Shown in pieces: positions 26,176 through 35,560 of a stretch of DNA of 64,000 nucleotides. The DNA lies in the NCBI RefSeq assembly GCF_018332695.1, contig NZ_BOQN01000015.1, positions 124,001 to 188,000 of the forward strand, in the 5' to 3' direction. The notes below the pieces were generated by a model that was not told the DNA's origin, made no database searches, and saw only the letters and a program-made list of their open reading frames with translations. How positions within the stretch are numbered: the stretch's first letter is position 1; each line of letters begins with the position of its first letter. Origin of the DNA: Paractinoplanes toevensis. GTDB taxonomy: Bacteria; Actinomycetota; Actinomycetes; Mycobacteriales; Micromonosporaceae. Both the position numbers and the translations under genes were made by a program.

Positions 26176-27771
26176 ATGACCCCCTTCCCCGCTCAGACCG
26201 ACGTCGTCATCATCGGCGCCGGTCACAACGGTCTCGTCTCCGCGATTCTGCTGGCCCGGGCCGGGCTCGACGTCGTCGTGCTCGAGTCGGCGAGCGTGCT
26301 GGGCGGGGCGACCCGCACCGAGCACCCATTCGCAAAGGTGCCCGGTCTCGGCCAGTCCACCGGCTCCTACCTGCTCGGGCTCATGCCGCCCGAGCTGCTG
26401 CGCACCCTCGACGTGGACATCCCGGTGCTGCGCCGCGACCCGCACTACTTCCTGCCCACCCCGGGCCCGGCCGGCTCGCCCTACCTGCTGTTCGGCCGCG
26501 ATCGCGAGGACACCCGGGCGCAGATGGCGAAGTTCTTCTCGCCGCGCGACATCGCCGCCGACGAGCAACTCGCCGTCGAGATCGCCGCGTTGCGCGCCGA
26601 CCTGGCCCCGGCCTGGCTCGAGGAACCGACCAGCGTCGAGGAGATCGCCGACCGGCACATCCGGCCGCAGCTGCAGAGCACCTTCATCGACCTGGTGCGC
26701 GGCTCGGTCGCCGATTATCTGGCCCGGTTCGGCTTCAAGAGCGAACTGCTGATGAGCATGTACGCGGTGACCGACGGCCTCTCCGGGCTCAACGCCGGCC
26801 CCGACGATCCGGGCACCGGCCACAACTTCCTGGTGCACAACATGTGCCGGCTGCCCGGCGCCGACGGCACCTGGATGATCGCCGAGGGCGGCATGGGCAC
26901 GGTGTCGCGCACGTTCGCCGACGCGGCCCGCGCGGCCGGTGCCCGGTTCTACACCGACGCCCGGGTCTCGTCGGTGACCATCGACGGCGGCGCGGCCAGC
27001 GGCGTGGTGCTGGCCGACGGCCGCTCGCTGCAGGCTCGGGTGGTGCTCGGCGCCTGTGATCCCTACCAGCTGATGAGCCTGGTCCCGGCCGGGGTGCTGC
27101 CGTCCTCGCTGACCACCCACATGGAGTCGGTGCGGCGGCCGGGCACGACGCTCAAGGTCAACCTGGCGCTGCGTGACCTGCCGCGCTTCTCCTGCCTGCC
27201 GGACGGCTCGCCGCCACCGTTCGGCTCGACCATCCACCTGCTGCCGGGTTCGGCCGAGCTGGCCGGTTCGGGCGACCGCGAGTCGCCGATGGCCGCCCTG
27301 CGGGAGATGTGGGCCGAGGTCCAGGCGGGCCGGCTGCCGGCCGAGCCGACCATCGAGTGGTACGTGCACACCACCGTCGACCCGTCCCTGCAGGATCCGG
27401 CCGGACATCACTCGTCGGCGCTGTTCGTGCAGTCGGTGCCGTACACGCTGGACGGCACGACCTGGGAGGCCGAACTGCCCGGTTACGTCTCCCGGCTCCT
27501 GGAGATCTGCGACCGCTACGCGCCCGGCACGTCCGACCTGGTCGCCGACGTCATGCCGCTCACGCCGCCGGGCATCGAGGAGCACTTCGGCATCACCGGC
27601 GGCCACATCCACCACGTCGACAACACGGTCGCCTTCAACGAGCGGATGCCGTATTTCACCGGCGTCGACGGCCTTTACGCCGGCTCGGCGGGCACCCACC
27701 CGGCCGGCAGCGTGATCGGCGCGGCCGGCCACAACGTCGCCAAGCGCATCCTCAGCGATCTGGGCAAGTAA
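26176..27771 (+). CDS. FAD-dependent phytoene-desaturase-like oxidoreductase (PYROXD2/CrtO type)
   Basis: A 531-residue flavoprotein of the phytoene desaturase/amine oxidase superfamily. The N terminus has the dinucleotide fold VVIIGAGHNGLVSAILLARA followed by Glu in VVLESASVLGG and Arg in TRTEHPF. The C terminus has the second FAD motif DGLYAGSAGTHPAGSVIGAAG. No carotenoid genes are near, so carotenoid work is not implied; the closest general description is the PYROXD2-like group of unknown substrate. No ribosome site precedes ATG 26176. A strong terminator follows. Confidence 0.9.
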   Translation: MTPFPAQTDVVIIGAGHNGLVSAILLARAGLDVVVLESASVLGGATRTEHPFAKVPGLGQSTGSYLLGLMPPELLRTLDVDIPVLRRDPHYFLPTPGPAGSPYLLFGRDREDTRAQMAKFFSPRDIAADEQLAVEIAALRADLAPAWLEEPTSVEEIADRHIRPQLQSTFIDLVRGSVADYLARFGFKSELLMSMYAVTDGLSGLNAGPDDPGTGHNFLVHNMCRLPGADGTWMIAEGGMGTVSRTFADAARAAGARFYTDARVSSVTIDGGAASGVVLADGRSLQARVVLGACDPYQLMSLVPAGVLPSSLTTHMESVRRPGTTLKVNLALRDLPRFSCLPDGSPPPFGSTIHLLPGSAELAGSGDRESPMAALREMWAEVQAGRLPAEPTIEWYVHTTVDPSLQDPAGHHSSALFVQSVPYTLDGTTWEAELPGYVSRLLEICDRYAPGTSDLVADVMPLTPPGIEEHFGITGGHIHHVDNTVAFNERMPYFTGVDGLYAGSAGTHPAGSVIGAAGHNVAKRILSDLGK

Positions 27772-27780
27772 CTACTCACC

Positions 27781-27816
27781 AAGCGGCCGTCGCCCCTCGG
27801 GGCGGCGGCCGCTTTT
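27781..27816 (+). terminator. intrinsic terminator after the flavoprotein gene
   Basis: AAGCGGCCGTCGCCCC pairs with GGGGCGGCGGCCGCTTTT; one internal T faces a G, and a T-rich run follows. It starts 9 nt after the stop at 27771. Confidence 0.9.
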
Positions 27817-27823
27817 GGTTTTG

Positions 27824-27922
27824 CCACGCACGCAGAATGAAGGGCCAGGGCCAGCTTTTGCTGGGCCCCGGCCCGGCCTCGACGGGAGTTGCGGTCTGCA
27901 CCACCCACCCAGGCACGACATC
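27824..27922 (+). repeat. 98-bp dispersed hairpin repeat, copy A
   Basis: About 99 bp that recur inverted at 53612-53709 with roughly ten mismatches. The 5' part reads CCACGCACGCAGAATGAAGG; the centre is a hairpin, GGGCCAGGGCCAGC against GCTGGGCCCCGGCCC; the 3' edge is CCAGGCACGACATC. It fills the space between the terminator of the flavoprotein gene and the stop of the convergent Rieske gene. It encodes nothing obvious and is best described as a REP-like or MITE-like intergenic element; see the finding. Confidence 0.85.
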
Positions 27923-27927
27923 TGCTT

Positions 27928-29484
27928 CTAAGGGTTTGTCTTCTCGGCCCGGATCTTGTGGCCGACGCTGGTCAGACACCGCCCACTCGGGAGGTCGAAC
28001 TTCCAGCCGTGCAGTTGGCAGGTCAGGGTGTTGCCGTCGACGATGCCGAAGCGGCTGAGGTCGGCCTTGAGGTGCGGGCAGCGGCGCTGCACGGTCCAGC
28101 CACCGAGTTGGGTGTCCTCGGCCTCGACCGCCTTCTCGTGCTCGTCATACCAGCCCTCGGCGTATTGCAGGCGCTCCTCGGAGAGGCACTTGAAGAAGGC
28201 GTAGACGAACTCGTTGTACTGCCCGATGCGGGCGGCGGAGAAGCGGCAGCTCAGGAACAGCGAGTTGACCCAGTCGCCCTCGTCGATGTGGATCAGGTGC
28301 TCGATCAGGGCGCGGCCGGTCTTGAAGCGGTAGCGGACCTTCTCGTCGGCGTAGGGGCGCACCTGCTTGCCGGGGAAGTCGACGACGATGCTCTCGACGA
28401 CCTCGCCGGTGGTGCCGAAGCTGTCGGTCAGGTCGAAGCGGACCGGGCCGCCGACGCCCTGGGCCATGTAGATCGACTCTTCGAGCAGGGGCTCGATGCG
28501 CTTCTTGAGCTCGCCCAGCACGTCGATCTCGGGGTGCCGCCAGGAGGCTTTCTCGGCCGCGATGATCGGGGCCTTCCGCTGCCGCATCTCCTCGAGGTGC
28601 TGCTTCTTGTTCGCGAAGAACTCGTCGACCGGGATCGGGTGCTCGGTCGTCGCTGCCTTTTCCGACAGATCGGTCACCGAGCCGGGGAGCAGGACGATGG
28701 CGTTCGTTCCGCCGACCTTCGCGTACTCCTCCAGGAAGACGCCCTGGTCGGGAAAGATGTTGCCCTCGTCGCCGAAGATGTCGTTGAACTTCCACAGCTC
28801 GTCGTCGAGGAAGCAGGGCGGGCCGGCGATCGGGAAGACGTGGTCGGCCTTCAGGTCGTCGATGTAGCGCCAGGTGCGGTCGAACTGGCGGTCGCGTTTC
28901 TGCTTGCCGAACGCGGTCTTGGCCGACTCGGGCAGCTCGTAGACCATCGGGTACCAGATCGCGCCGGAGAACTGCAGCATGTGCGCGTGCACGTGGCCCA
29001 GCTCGGCGAAGATCGCCAGGTCGGTGGGGCGGGCGTCGTTCTGGTTGAGCACCCGGACGCCCTCGTGCTCGACCCAGAGCGACGAGTCGCCGATCGGGCC
29101 GTCGGTCGGGCTGATCAGCGCCTGGATCATCACCTTGAGGCCGCCGTCGAGCTCGTGCACCTCGTTCGACCTCGTCTTCAGGAACTTGGTGAAGCCCAGG
29201 TCGCGCAGCTCGTCCTCGAGCTGGCTGGTCGGGTACTCCGGCAGCAGGACCGTGGCCTTCTTGCTGATGAACCGCTTCAGGTGGGCCGCGTCGAAGTGGT
29301 CCCGGTGCAGGTGGGACACGTAGAGATAGTCGACGTCGCCGAGGGTTTCCCAGTCCAGAAGCGAATTATCGGGGAATGGGAACCATGAGGCGAAATATGC
29401 GGGATTGACCCACGGGTCACACAAGATGCTGCCGGCGGACGTGTCGATCCGCATGCTGGCGTGGCCGGTGCCCGTGATCCGCAC
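27928..29484 (-). CDS. metallo-beta-lactamase fold hydrolase fused to a Rieske [2Fe-2S] domain
   Basis: A 518-residue two-domain protein. Residues 1-260 are a UlaG-like metallo-beta-lactamase fold (DYLYVSHLHRDHFDAAHL gives His-x-His-x-Asp-His). Residues about 435-518 are a Rieske domain with Cys-x-His in RRCPHLKAD and Cys-x-x-His in LTCQLHGWKFD, binding a 2Fe-2S cluster. The arrangement resembles CMP-sialic acid hydroxylase relatives, but sialic acid genes are not in view. GTG 29484 has GGAGGAGG upstream. It may be an oxygenase-type enzyme with unknown substrate; no reductase is adjacent. Confidence 0.88.
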   Translation of the reverse strand: MRITGTGHASMRIDTSAGSILCDPWVNPAYFASWFPFPDNSLLDWETLGDVDYLYVSHLHRDHFDAAHLKRFISKKATVLLPEYPTSQLEDELRDLGFTKFLKTRSNEVHELDGGLKVMIQALISPTDGPIGDSSLWVEHEGVRVLNQNDARPTDLAIFAELGHVHAHMLQFSGAIWYPMVYELPESAKTAFGKQKRDRQFDRTWRYIDDLKADHVFPIAGPPCFLDDELWKFNDIFGDEGNIFPDQGVFLEEYAKVGGTNAIVLLPGSVTDLSEKAATTEHPIPVDEFFANKKQHLEEMRQRKAPIIAAEKASWRHPEIDVLGELKKRIEPLLEESIYMAQGVGGPVRFDLTDSFGTTGEVVESIVVDFPGKQVRPYADEKVRYRFKTGRALIEHLIHIDEGDWVNSLFLSCRFSAARIGQYNEFVYAFFKCLSEERLQYAEGWYDEHEKAVEAEDTQLGGWTVQRRCPHLKADLSRFGIVDGNTLTCQLHGWKFDLPSGRCLTSVGHKIRAEKTNP

Positions 29485-29612
29485 TTTCTGATCCTCCTCC
29501 GTCGTCGACCGACGGCCTCGAAGGTACCCGGTCCGGGTTGGTGCCTTGCGTGCGGAGCCGCCATGCGAGACTTGACCTACTGAGATCGGCCTTTCGAGGA
29601 AGGACTTTCGGC

Positions 29613-29846
29613 GTGTCTGCGGAACAAGACCCGGTCTACGCTCCCGACCAGCTCAAGCCGGGCAATCGGAAGTGGGCCCGTCGCGGCGCCCTCGGCTCGG
29701 CCGCGGCGATGCTGTTGTTCTTCTGGGGCAACCACGAGGGCAACACCGAGAACATCTATCTCGTCCTCTTCGCGGTCGGCCTGGTCGGTGCCGTGATCGC
29801 CGACGCCGTGCTGCGGCGGAACGGCCTCAAGCCCAACGACCAGTAG
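29613..29846 (+). CDS. small membrane protein, two transmembrane helices
   Basis: A 77-residue protein of unknown function. A charged N-terminal 27 residues are followed by two helices, GALGSAAAMLLFFWGN and NIYLVLFAVGLVGAVIADAVL, joined by a short loop, with a short polar tail. GTG 29613 is chosen because AAGGA lies upstream; the open frame reaches 29538 without support. It is divergent from the Rieske gene and has a perfect terminator. Likely conserved in related actinobacteria, but I cannot name the family. Confidence 0.75.
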   Translation: MSAEQDPVYAPDQLKPGNRKWARRGALGSAAAMLLFFWGNHEGNTENIYLVLFAVGLVGAVIADAVLRRNGLKPNDQ

Positions 29847-29865
29847 CTTCTCGCCAACGAAAAAA

Positions 29866-29885
29866 GGGCCCGCTCGCGCGGGCCC
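29866..29885. terminator. bidirectional terminator between small membrane protein and DivIVA gene
   Basis: GGGCCCGC-TCGC-GCGGGCCC with an A run before and a T run after, lying between two convergent genes whose stops are 46 nt apart. It should work in both directions. Confidence 0.93.
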
Positions 29886-29891
29886 TTTTCG

Positions 29892-30998
29892 TCATCGGTG
29901 CCTGAGCAGGATGTCCTTGACCTCGCGCAGCGCGGCGTCGACCTCGGCCTCGAAGTAGCCGCCGGAGACCAGACCGAACTGCAGCATGTCCAGCTCGTTC
30001 TCCGGCACCGGCATCGGGCCGCGGCCGGTCATCGCCTGCAGGATCGCCTCGAACAGGCGGTCGACCTGCTGCGGGTCGTAGCCGCTGCCGAACCGGCGCA
30101 CCTGGAACGTGCGGCGCAGCTGGTCGACCCGGTAGAGCTCGCCACCCGGCTCGCCGATCGGCGGCGGAAGCTGCGGCTGCTGGCCGTAGCCACCACCCGA
30201 CGGCGGCCCGCTCATCGGCGAACCCGGCATCGGCGGAGCACCCATCGGGGCGCCGTAGCCGCCGCGCGGGTCGGGCTCGCCGTAACCGCCGCGCGGGTCC
30301 TCCCGCTGCGGCATCCGGATCTCCGCGGTCATGTCGGTCTTGCCATGCCGGCCGGCCTCGAAGCCGTCGAAGCCGCTCGGGTCGTAACCACCGGGCGCCG
30401 GGTCGTAACCGGGCGGCGGTCCGGGACGCTGCGGGAGCTGCTGCTGAGGCTGGCCACCGTACTGCTGCTGGGATCCGGTGTCCTCGTAACGGCCGTACGG
30501 GTCGCCGGTGGGCATCGGGGGGCGCTGCTGCATCTGCTGCGACTGCATCCGGTCCTCGCGGATCGGCGGGGCGGGCAGGCGCTCGGTCGGCGGGGCCATC
30601 CGGCCCGCCATGCCGGCCGACGACGCGCCACCCATGGCACCCGCACCGCGGCCCGCCAGGCCGCCGGTGCTCATGCCACCGGTGTTGATGCTGCCGGTGG
30701 TCAGGCCACCACGCAGCGAGTCACGCATCGGGTCCGGAGCACCCGGGCGGCCGCCCCGGTCCTCGAGCTCGGCCAGCTGCCGCTCCACGCGGTCGAGGTG
30801 CAGGTCGACCTGCCACTCGTCATAACCGCCGAAGCGCACCCGGAAGACGACGTCGTGCACCTCCTGGGCGCCGACGGGCGCACCGACCGGCTCGCCGGCC
30901 AGCGTCGCCTCGACGCGGTCCAGGAAGTTGTCGACCTCGTCGACCTTGTAGCCGCGCCGCAGCGCACGCCGCCGGAAACGCTGCCCCTGACTCGTCAC
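29892..30998 (-). CDS. protein with three DivIVA-like segments and a disordered linker
   Basis: A 368-residue cytoplasmic protein. Residues about 8-95 hold two short DivIVA-type motifs, RRGYKVDEVDNFLDRVEATL and FGGYDEWQVDLHLDRVERQL; residues about 295-368 hold two more, GSGYDPQQVDRLFEAILQAM and GGYFEAEVDAALREVKDIL. Between lies a Gly/Pro/Gln/Met-rich disordered linker with YGGQPQQQLPQRPGPPPGYD. DivIVA proteins mark curved membrane and organise polar growth, but the long coiled coil of Wag31 is lacking, so this is a different, probably adaptor-like member. GTG 30998 has GGGAG 5 nt upstream. Confidence 0.85.
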   Translation of the reverse strand: MTSQGQRFRRRALRRGYKVDEVDNFLDRVEATLAGEPVGAPVGAQEVHDVVFRVRFGGYDEWQVDLHLDRVERQLAELEDRGGRPGAPDPMRDSLRGGLTTGSINTGGMSTGGLAGRGAGAMGGASSAGMAGRMAPPTERLPAPPIREDRMQSQQMQQRPPMPTGDPYGRYEDTGSQQQYGGQPQQQLPQRPGPPPGYDPAPGGYDPSGFDGFEAGRHGKTDMTAEIRMPQREDPRGGYGEPDPRGGYGAPMGAPPMPGSPMSGPPSGGGYGQQPQLPPPIGEPGGELYRVDQLRRTFQVRRFGSGYDPQQVDRLFEAILQAMTGRGPMPVPENELDMLQFGLVSGGYFEAEVDAALREVKDILLRHR

Positions 30999-31035
30999 AA
31001 CGTCTCCCACTCCGCTCGCTGGGACCTGCGCCCAG

Positions 31036-32211
31036 TCACCTTGCCACCTCCGCGTCGGCCGCGCCCCCTGCGCCTGCCTCCGTGAGCTCGCCCGCGGCCA
31101 GCTGGCCGCACGCGCCATCGATCTCCCGGCCCCGGGTATCGCGGACCGTCGTTGCCACGCCGGCCGCGCGCAGCCGGTGGACGAACTCGCGCTCGACCGG
31201 TTTCGGACTCGCATCCCACTTACTTCCCGGGGTCGGGTTCAGCGGGATGAGGTTCACGTGGGCCAGCTTGCCGCGCAGGATCCTACCCAGTAGGTCGGCG
31301 CGCCAGGGCTGGTCGTTCACGTCCCTGATCAGGGCATATTCGATTGAGATCCGACGACCGGTCCGAGCCGCGTAGTCAAACGCGGCATCGAGCACCTCGG
31401 CCACCTTCCAACGCTGGTTCACCGGCACTAGCTCGTCGCGCAGATCATCATCGGGGGCATGCAGGGACAGCGCAAGGGTCACGTTGAGCTCTTCCGCGAT
31501 CAACCGGCGCATTGCGGGCACCAGACCCACGGTCGAGACGGTTATGTGCCGTTGCGAAAGACCCAGACCCTCCGGTGCGGGGGCGGTCAGCCGCCGGACC
31601 GCCTCGATCACCCGGGGGTAGTTGGCCAGCGGCTCGCCCATGCCCATGAACACCACGCGGGACAGCCGCGGTGGTGAACCGGTGACCGCGCCGCTCGCCG
31701 CGACACCGGCCAGATAGACGACCTGGTCGACGATCTCGGCGATCGACAGGTTGCGGGTCAGGCCCTGCTGGCCGGTCGCGCAGAACGGGCAGGCCATGCC
31801 GCAGCCGGCCTGGCTCGACACACAGGCGGTGACCCGGTCGGGATAGCCCATGAGCACGCTCTCGACCAGCGCACCGTCGTGCAGGCGCCACAACGTCTTG
31901 CGGGTGGCACCGTCGTCGCAGGCCAGCTCGCGGACCGGGGTGAGCAGCGTGGGAAGAAGGTCGTCGGTCAGCCGGGCCCGGGAGGCGGCGGGCAGGTCGG
32001 TCATCTCGTCGATGTCGCGCACCAGCCGGCCGAAGTAGTGCGTGGAGAGCTGCTTGGCGCGGAACGCGGGCTCGCCGAGCGTGGTCACCGCGGCCTTGCG
32101 GGCGGCGAGATCGAGATCGGCGAGGTGGCGGGGAGGCATCGACGGACGGCGTCGGGTGGGGACGGCGTCGGGCTGGTCGGGGCTGGTCGGGATGACCGGA
32201 AGAATCGTCAT
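31036..32211 (-). CDS. rlmN: 23S rRNA/tRNA adenine-C2 methyltransferase
   Basis: A 391-residue radical SAM enzyme that methylates A2503 of 23S rRNA and A37 of some tRNAs. The cluster motif Cys-x3-Cys-x2-Cys is in [28 protein letters not shown] and the C-terminal [12 protein letters not shown] (the methyl-carrying Cys) are present. After that Cys a tail of about 20 Ala/Gly residues is appended. It follows cdsA with a short gap in the leftward ribosomal operon. Confidence 0.95.
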   Translation of the reverse strand: MTILPVIPTSPDQPDAVPTRRRPSMPPRHLADLDLAARKAAVTTLGEPAFRAKQLSTHYFGRLVRDIDEMTDLPAASRARLTDDLLPTLLTPVRELACDDGATRKTLWRLHDGALVESVLMGYPDRVTACVSSQAGCGMACPFCATGQQGLTRNLSIAEIVDQVVYLAGVAASGAVTGSPPRLSRVVFMGMGEPLANYPRVIEAVRRLTAPAPEGLGLSQRHITVSTVGLVPAMRRLIAEELNVTLALSLHAPDDDLRDELVPVNQRWKVAEVLDAAFDYAARTGRRISIEYALIRDVNDQPWRADLLGRILRGKLAHVNLIPLNPTPGSKWDASPKPVEREFVHRLRAAGVATTVRDTRGREIDGACGQLAAGELTEAGAGGAADAEVAR

Positions 32212-32248
32212 GGCGTATCCAGTCTCCCACGCCGCGCGAGTAGCTCGG

Positions 32249-33235
32249 TCATAGCAGGTTCGCGTAGATGACGGCGAACAGCAGGTAGGCGGTCGGCACC
32301 GCGAACAGGATCGAATCCAGCCGGTCCATGACGCCGCCGTGGCCGGGCAACAGGTTGCTCATGTCCTTGACGCCCAGGTCGCGCTTGAGCATCGACTCGG
32401 CGAGGTCACCGACCACCGCCACCACCGAGATCACCGCGCCGAAGAGCAGGCCCCAGTAGGACGGGATGTCGAGCAGGAAGTAGAGCAGCAGGGCACTGCC
32501 GATCGCGGACGCGCAGATCGAACCGGCGAAGCCCTCCCAGGTCTTGCCCGGGCTGATCGACGGGGCCATCTTGTGCCGGCCCAGGAAGACACCGGACGCG
32601 TAGCCGCCGGTGTCCGAAAGCACCACGGCCAGCAGCGTGCAGAGCACCCGCCAGCGGCCGTCCTCGGCGGCGTCCGGCTGCTGCAGCAGGATCGCGAAGC
32701 TGAGCAGGAACGGCACGTAGATCGCGACCATCAGGATCGCGGTGAAGTCGCGGCGCACCGCGGCGAAGCCGTCGGCCAGCCGCCACACCAGGGCGGCGAG
32801 GATCGTCACGGCCAGGCCGACGACCAGCGAATCGGCCCCGTCGTAATAGGCCAGGGCGGTCATCACCGCGGCGCCGGCCATCAGCGGGATCAGCGGCGCC
32901 TTCGCCCCGGCCTTGCGCAGCGCGTTGGCCATCTCCCAGGCACCCGCGCAGGACGCGACCACGATCAGGCCGATGAACGCCGGTGGCCACACCACCAGCG
33001 ACGCGAGGACCAGCAGGACGAGGCTGAGGCCGACCGCGATGGCGGCCGGCAGGTTACGGCCGGCCCGGCCCTTGGCCGTCCTGCCGGCGCGGCGCTTGCC
33101 GGGGCCCTTCCTGTCCTGCTCCGTCACATCTCCCAGATGCTGAGGTCGTGCCTCATCGTCCGCGTGCCAGGCCGGCACCGGCGCGCCCATCTCCTCGCCG
33201 GAGGTCTGCCCGGCACGCGGATCGAGGTAGGACAT
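32249..33235 (-). CDS. cdsA: phosphatidate cytidylyltransferase
   Basis: Makes CDP-diacylglycerol from phosphatidate and CTP, the branch point of phospholipid synthesis. The 328-residue protein has a hydrophilic N-terminal part of about 65 residues (Lys/Arg/Gly-rich), then about eight membrane helices. The C-terminal signature is intact: [30 protein letters not shown] and [12 protein letters not shown]. The start overlaps the frr stop by 1 nt. The order pyrH-frr-cdsA-rlmN is widely conserved. Confidence 0.96.
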   Translation of the reverse strand: MSYLDPRAGQTSGEEMGAPVPAWHADDEARPQHLGDVTEQDRKGPGKRRAGRTAKGRAGRNLPAAIAVGLSLVLLVLASLVVWPPAFIGLIVVASCAGAWEMANALRKAGAKAPLIPLMAGAAVMTALAYYDGADSLVVGLAVTILAALVWRLADGFAAVRRDFTAILMVAIYVPFLLSFAILLQQPDAAEDGRWRVLCTLLAVVLSDTGGYASGVFLGRHKMAPSISPGKTWEGFAGSICASAIGSALLLYFLLDIPSYWGLLFGAVISVVAVVGDLAESMLKRDLGVKDMSNLLPGHGGVMDRLDSILFAVPTAYLLFAVIYANLL

Positions 33236-33792
33236 CAGACCTCGAGAAGCTCGGTTTCCTTGTGCTTGACGAGCTCGTCGACGACCGACACGTACTTGTG
33301 CGTCGTGTCGTCGAGCTCCTTCTCAGCACGGCGGCCGTCGTCCTCACCGGTCTCGCCGTCCTTGACCAGCTTGTCCAGCTGCTCCTTGGCCTTGCGGCGG
33401 ATGTTACGGATGGCCACCCGGCCCTCCTCCGCCTTGCCCCGCGCGACCTTGATCATCTCGCGGCGCCGCTCCTCGGTCATCTGCGGCAGGTGGATCCGCA
33501 GCTGGGTGCCCTCGTTGTTCGGGTTCACACCGAGGTCGGAGTCGCGGATCGCCCGCTCGATCGGGCCGAGCTGGGTCGCGTCGTACGGCTTGACGATGAC
33601 CATGCGCGGCTCCGGGACGCCGACCGAGGCCATCTGCGTCACGGGCGTGGGTGCGCCGTAGTAGTCCACCAGGATCTTGGAGAACATCGCCGGAGTGGCC
33701 CGACCCGTACGGATCGCGGCGAACTCCTCCTTGGCGTGCTCGACCGCACTTTCCATCTTCTCTTCGGCCTCGAAGAGGGTCTCGTCGATCAC
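33235..33792 (-). CDS. frr: ribosome recycling factor
   Basis: A 185-residue protein that, with EF-G, splits the post-termination ribosome. It is full length and collinear with the family: N-terminal helix METAL-like segment [40 protein letters not shown], and the three-helix bundle ending [16 protein letters not shown]. It lies 42 nt downstream of pyrH and overlaps cdsA by 1 nt. Confidence 0.98.
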   Translation of the reverse strand: MIDETLFEAEEKMESAVEHAKEEFAAIRTGRATPAMFSKILVDYYGAPTPVTQMASVGVPEPRMVIVKPYDATQLGPIERAIRDSDLGVNPNNEGTQLRIHLPQMTEERRREMIKVARGKAEEGRVAIRNIRRKAKEQLDKLVKDGETGEDDGRRAEKELDDTTHKYVSVVDELVKHKETELLEV

Positions 33793-33834
33793 CTGCTCTT
33801 CTCGCCTCCTTGCTTTCCTCGGTGGTTTTTAAGC

Positions 33835-34596
33835 TCAGGCGGTGATCAGGGTGCCGATCTTCTCGCCGCTGACGGCACGGACGATCGTGTCATCACCCTC
33901 GGCACCGAAGACAAGCATCGGGAGGTTGTTCTCCTCGCAGAGGCTGAACGCGGCCTGATCGGCGACGCGCAGCCCACGCTGGAGGATCTCCTGGTAGGTG
34001 GCGGTGTCGAGCTTCTGCGCGGCGGGGTCGACACGCGGGTCGGCGGTGTAGACGCCATCGACGCCGTTCTTGCTCATCAGCACGACGTCGGCGTGGATCT
34101 CCAGCGCGCGCTGGGCGGTGACGGTGTCGGTCGAGAAATACGGCATCCCGGCGCCGGCGCCGAAGATGACGGCGCGGCCCTTCTCGAGGTGCCGGATGGC
34201 GCGAAGCGGAATGTACGGCTCGGCGACCTGGGCCATCGTGATCGCGGTCTGCACCCGCGTCTCGATGCCCTCCTTCTCCAGGAAGTCCTGCAGGGCGAGC
34301 GCGTTCATCACGGTGCCGAGCATGCCCATGTAGTCGGCGCGGTTGCGGTCCATGCCCCGCTTCTGCAGCTCGGCGCCGCGGAAAAAGTTGCCGCCGCCGA
34401 CCACGATGGCGACCTGGATGCCGCGGCGGATCACGGTGCCGATCTGCCGGGCGATGCCCTGCACGACGTCGGGGTCGACGCCGACCGCGCCACCGCCGAA
34501 CACCTCGCCGGAGAGCTTCAGAACGACTCGACGGGGCCGCAAGGACGGCGGAGTCGGATCGTCAACCGGAACTGCTTGCTCGGTCACCATCGTCAT
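33835..34596 (-). CDS. pyrH: uridylate kinase
   Basis: Phosphorylates UMP to UDP; hexameric amino acid kinase fold, 253 residues. The N terminus has about 20 extra residues before [32 protein letters not shown] and [17 protein letters not shown] are family segments. It is separated from tsf by about 100 nt that contain a terminator-like hairpin, and leads the pyrH-frr-cdsA-rlmN group. Confidence 0.97.
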   Translation of the reverse strand: MTMVTEQAVPVDDPTPPSLRPRRVVLKLSGEVFGGGAVGVDPDVVQGIARQIGTVIRRGIQVAIVVGGGNFFRGAELQKRGMDRNRADYMGMLGTVMNALALQDFLEKEGIETRVQTAITMAQVAEPYIPLRAIRHLEKGRAVIFGAGAGMPYFSTDTVTAQRALEIHADVVLMSKNGVDGVYTADPRVDPAAQKLDTATYQEILQRGLRVADQAAFSLCEENNLPMLVFGAEGDDTIVRAVSGEKIGTLITA

Positions 34597-34641
34597 GAGA
34601 CCCGCCTTCCCTTCATAGCCCAGCAGAGACCTTATGTGACG

Positions 34642-34677
34642 GGGAGGCCGGGCGCAGAATCGCGTTCCCGACCTCCC
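34642..34677 (-). terminator. hairpin between tsf and pyrH
   Basis: GGGAGGCCGGG (34642-34652) pairs with CCCGACCTCCC (34667-34677) with one mismatch over a 14-nt loop. It begins 20 nt after the tsf stop and would end or attenuate the rpsB-tsf transcript before pyrH. Confidence 0.6.
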
Positions 34678-34696
34678 GTATCACTTGTGCTCGCTC

Positions 34697-35527
34697 TTAC
34701 TCCTGGCCGACCTCGAACCGGACGAACCGGGTGATGGTCAGCCCGGCGTCGGCCGCGATCTGCTTCACGGTCTTCTTGTTGTCGACCACGGAGGACTGCT
34801 CGAGGAGGACGTAGTCCTTGAAGAAGGAGTTCACCCGGCCCTCGATGATCTTGGGCAGAGCCTTCTCCGGCTTGCCCTCCTCCTTGGCGGTCTCCTCGGC
34901 GATGCGGCGCTCCGACTCGACGACCTCGGCCGGCACCTCCTCACGGGTGAGGAAGCGCGGACGCATGGCGGCGATCTGCATGCCGATGCCACGGGCGTCG
35001 GCGTCGGCGGCCTCGTCGGTCTTGCCCTCGTACTGCACGAGGATGCCCACCTGCGGCGGCAGGTCCTGCGCCTTGCGGTGCAGGTAGACCGCGACGTTGC
35101 CGTCGAGGTTGACGAAACGGTTCAGGACGATCTTCTCGCCGATCTTGGCCGAGTAGTCCTGGATCGTGTCGGCCACCGACTTGCCGTCGGGCAGCGTGGC
35201 CACCGACAGCGCGGCCGCGTCGGCCACGTTGTTCTTCGCACCGAGCTCGACGAGCTGCTGGCCGAGAGCGACGAAGTCGGCGGTCTTGGCGACGAAGTCG
35301 GTCTCGCAGTTGAGCTCGAGCAGCGCCTTCTCGAAGTGGCTCACGATGCCGTTGGCCGCGGTGCGGCCGGCCCGCTTGCCGACGTCCTTCGCACCCTTGA
35401 TGCGCAGGAACTCGACGGCCTTGTCGAAGTCGCCCTCGGACTCCTCGAGCGCCTTCTTGCAGTCCATCATGCCGGCACCGGTCAGATCGCGGAGCTTCTT
35501 GACATCCGCGGCGGTGTAGTTAGCCAT
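34697..35527 (-). CDS. tsf: translation elongation factor Ts
   Basis: The guanine-nucleotide exchange factor of EF-Tu, 276 residues. The N-terminal UBA-like domain ([26 protein letters not shown]) and the TDFVAKT motif that inserts into EF-Tu are intact, as is the C-terminal domain. It follows rpsB after a 33-nt gap, the standard arrangement. Confidence 0.98.
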   Translation of the reverse strand: MANYTAADVKKLRDLTGAGMMDCKKALEESEGDFDKAVEFLRIKGAKDVGKRAGRTAANGIVSHFEKALLELNCETDFVAKTADFVALGQQLVELGAKNNVADAAALSVATLPDGKSVADTIQDYSAKIGEKIVLNRFVNLDGNVAVYLHRKAQDLPPQVGILVQYEGKTDEAADADARGIGMQIAAMRPRFLTREEVPAEVVESERRIAEETAKEEGKPEKALPKIIEGRVNSFFKDYVLLEQSSVVDNKKTVKQIAADAGLTITRFVRFEVGQE

Positions 35528-35560
35528 GACTCTCTCTCGATGTCGTGTCTGGCGGCGTTC

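Noticed and set aside
26176-27771. A carotenoid desaturase
   Set aside because: The FAD fold is shared, but there is no crtB, crtE or other carotenoid gene around it, and the sequence fits the PYROXD2-like group better.
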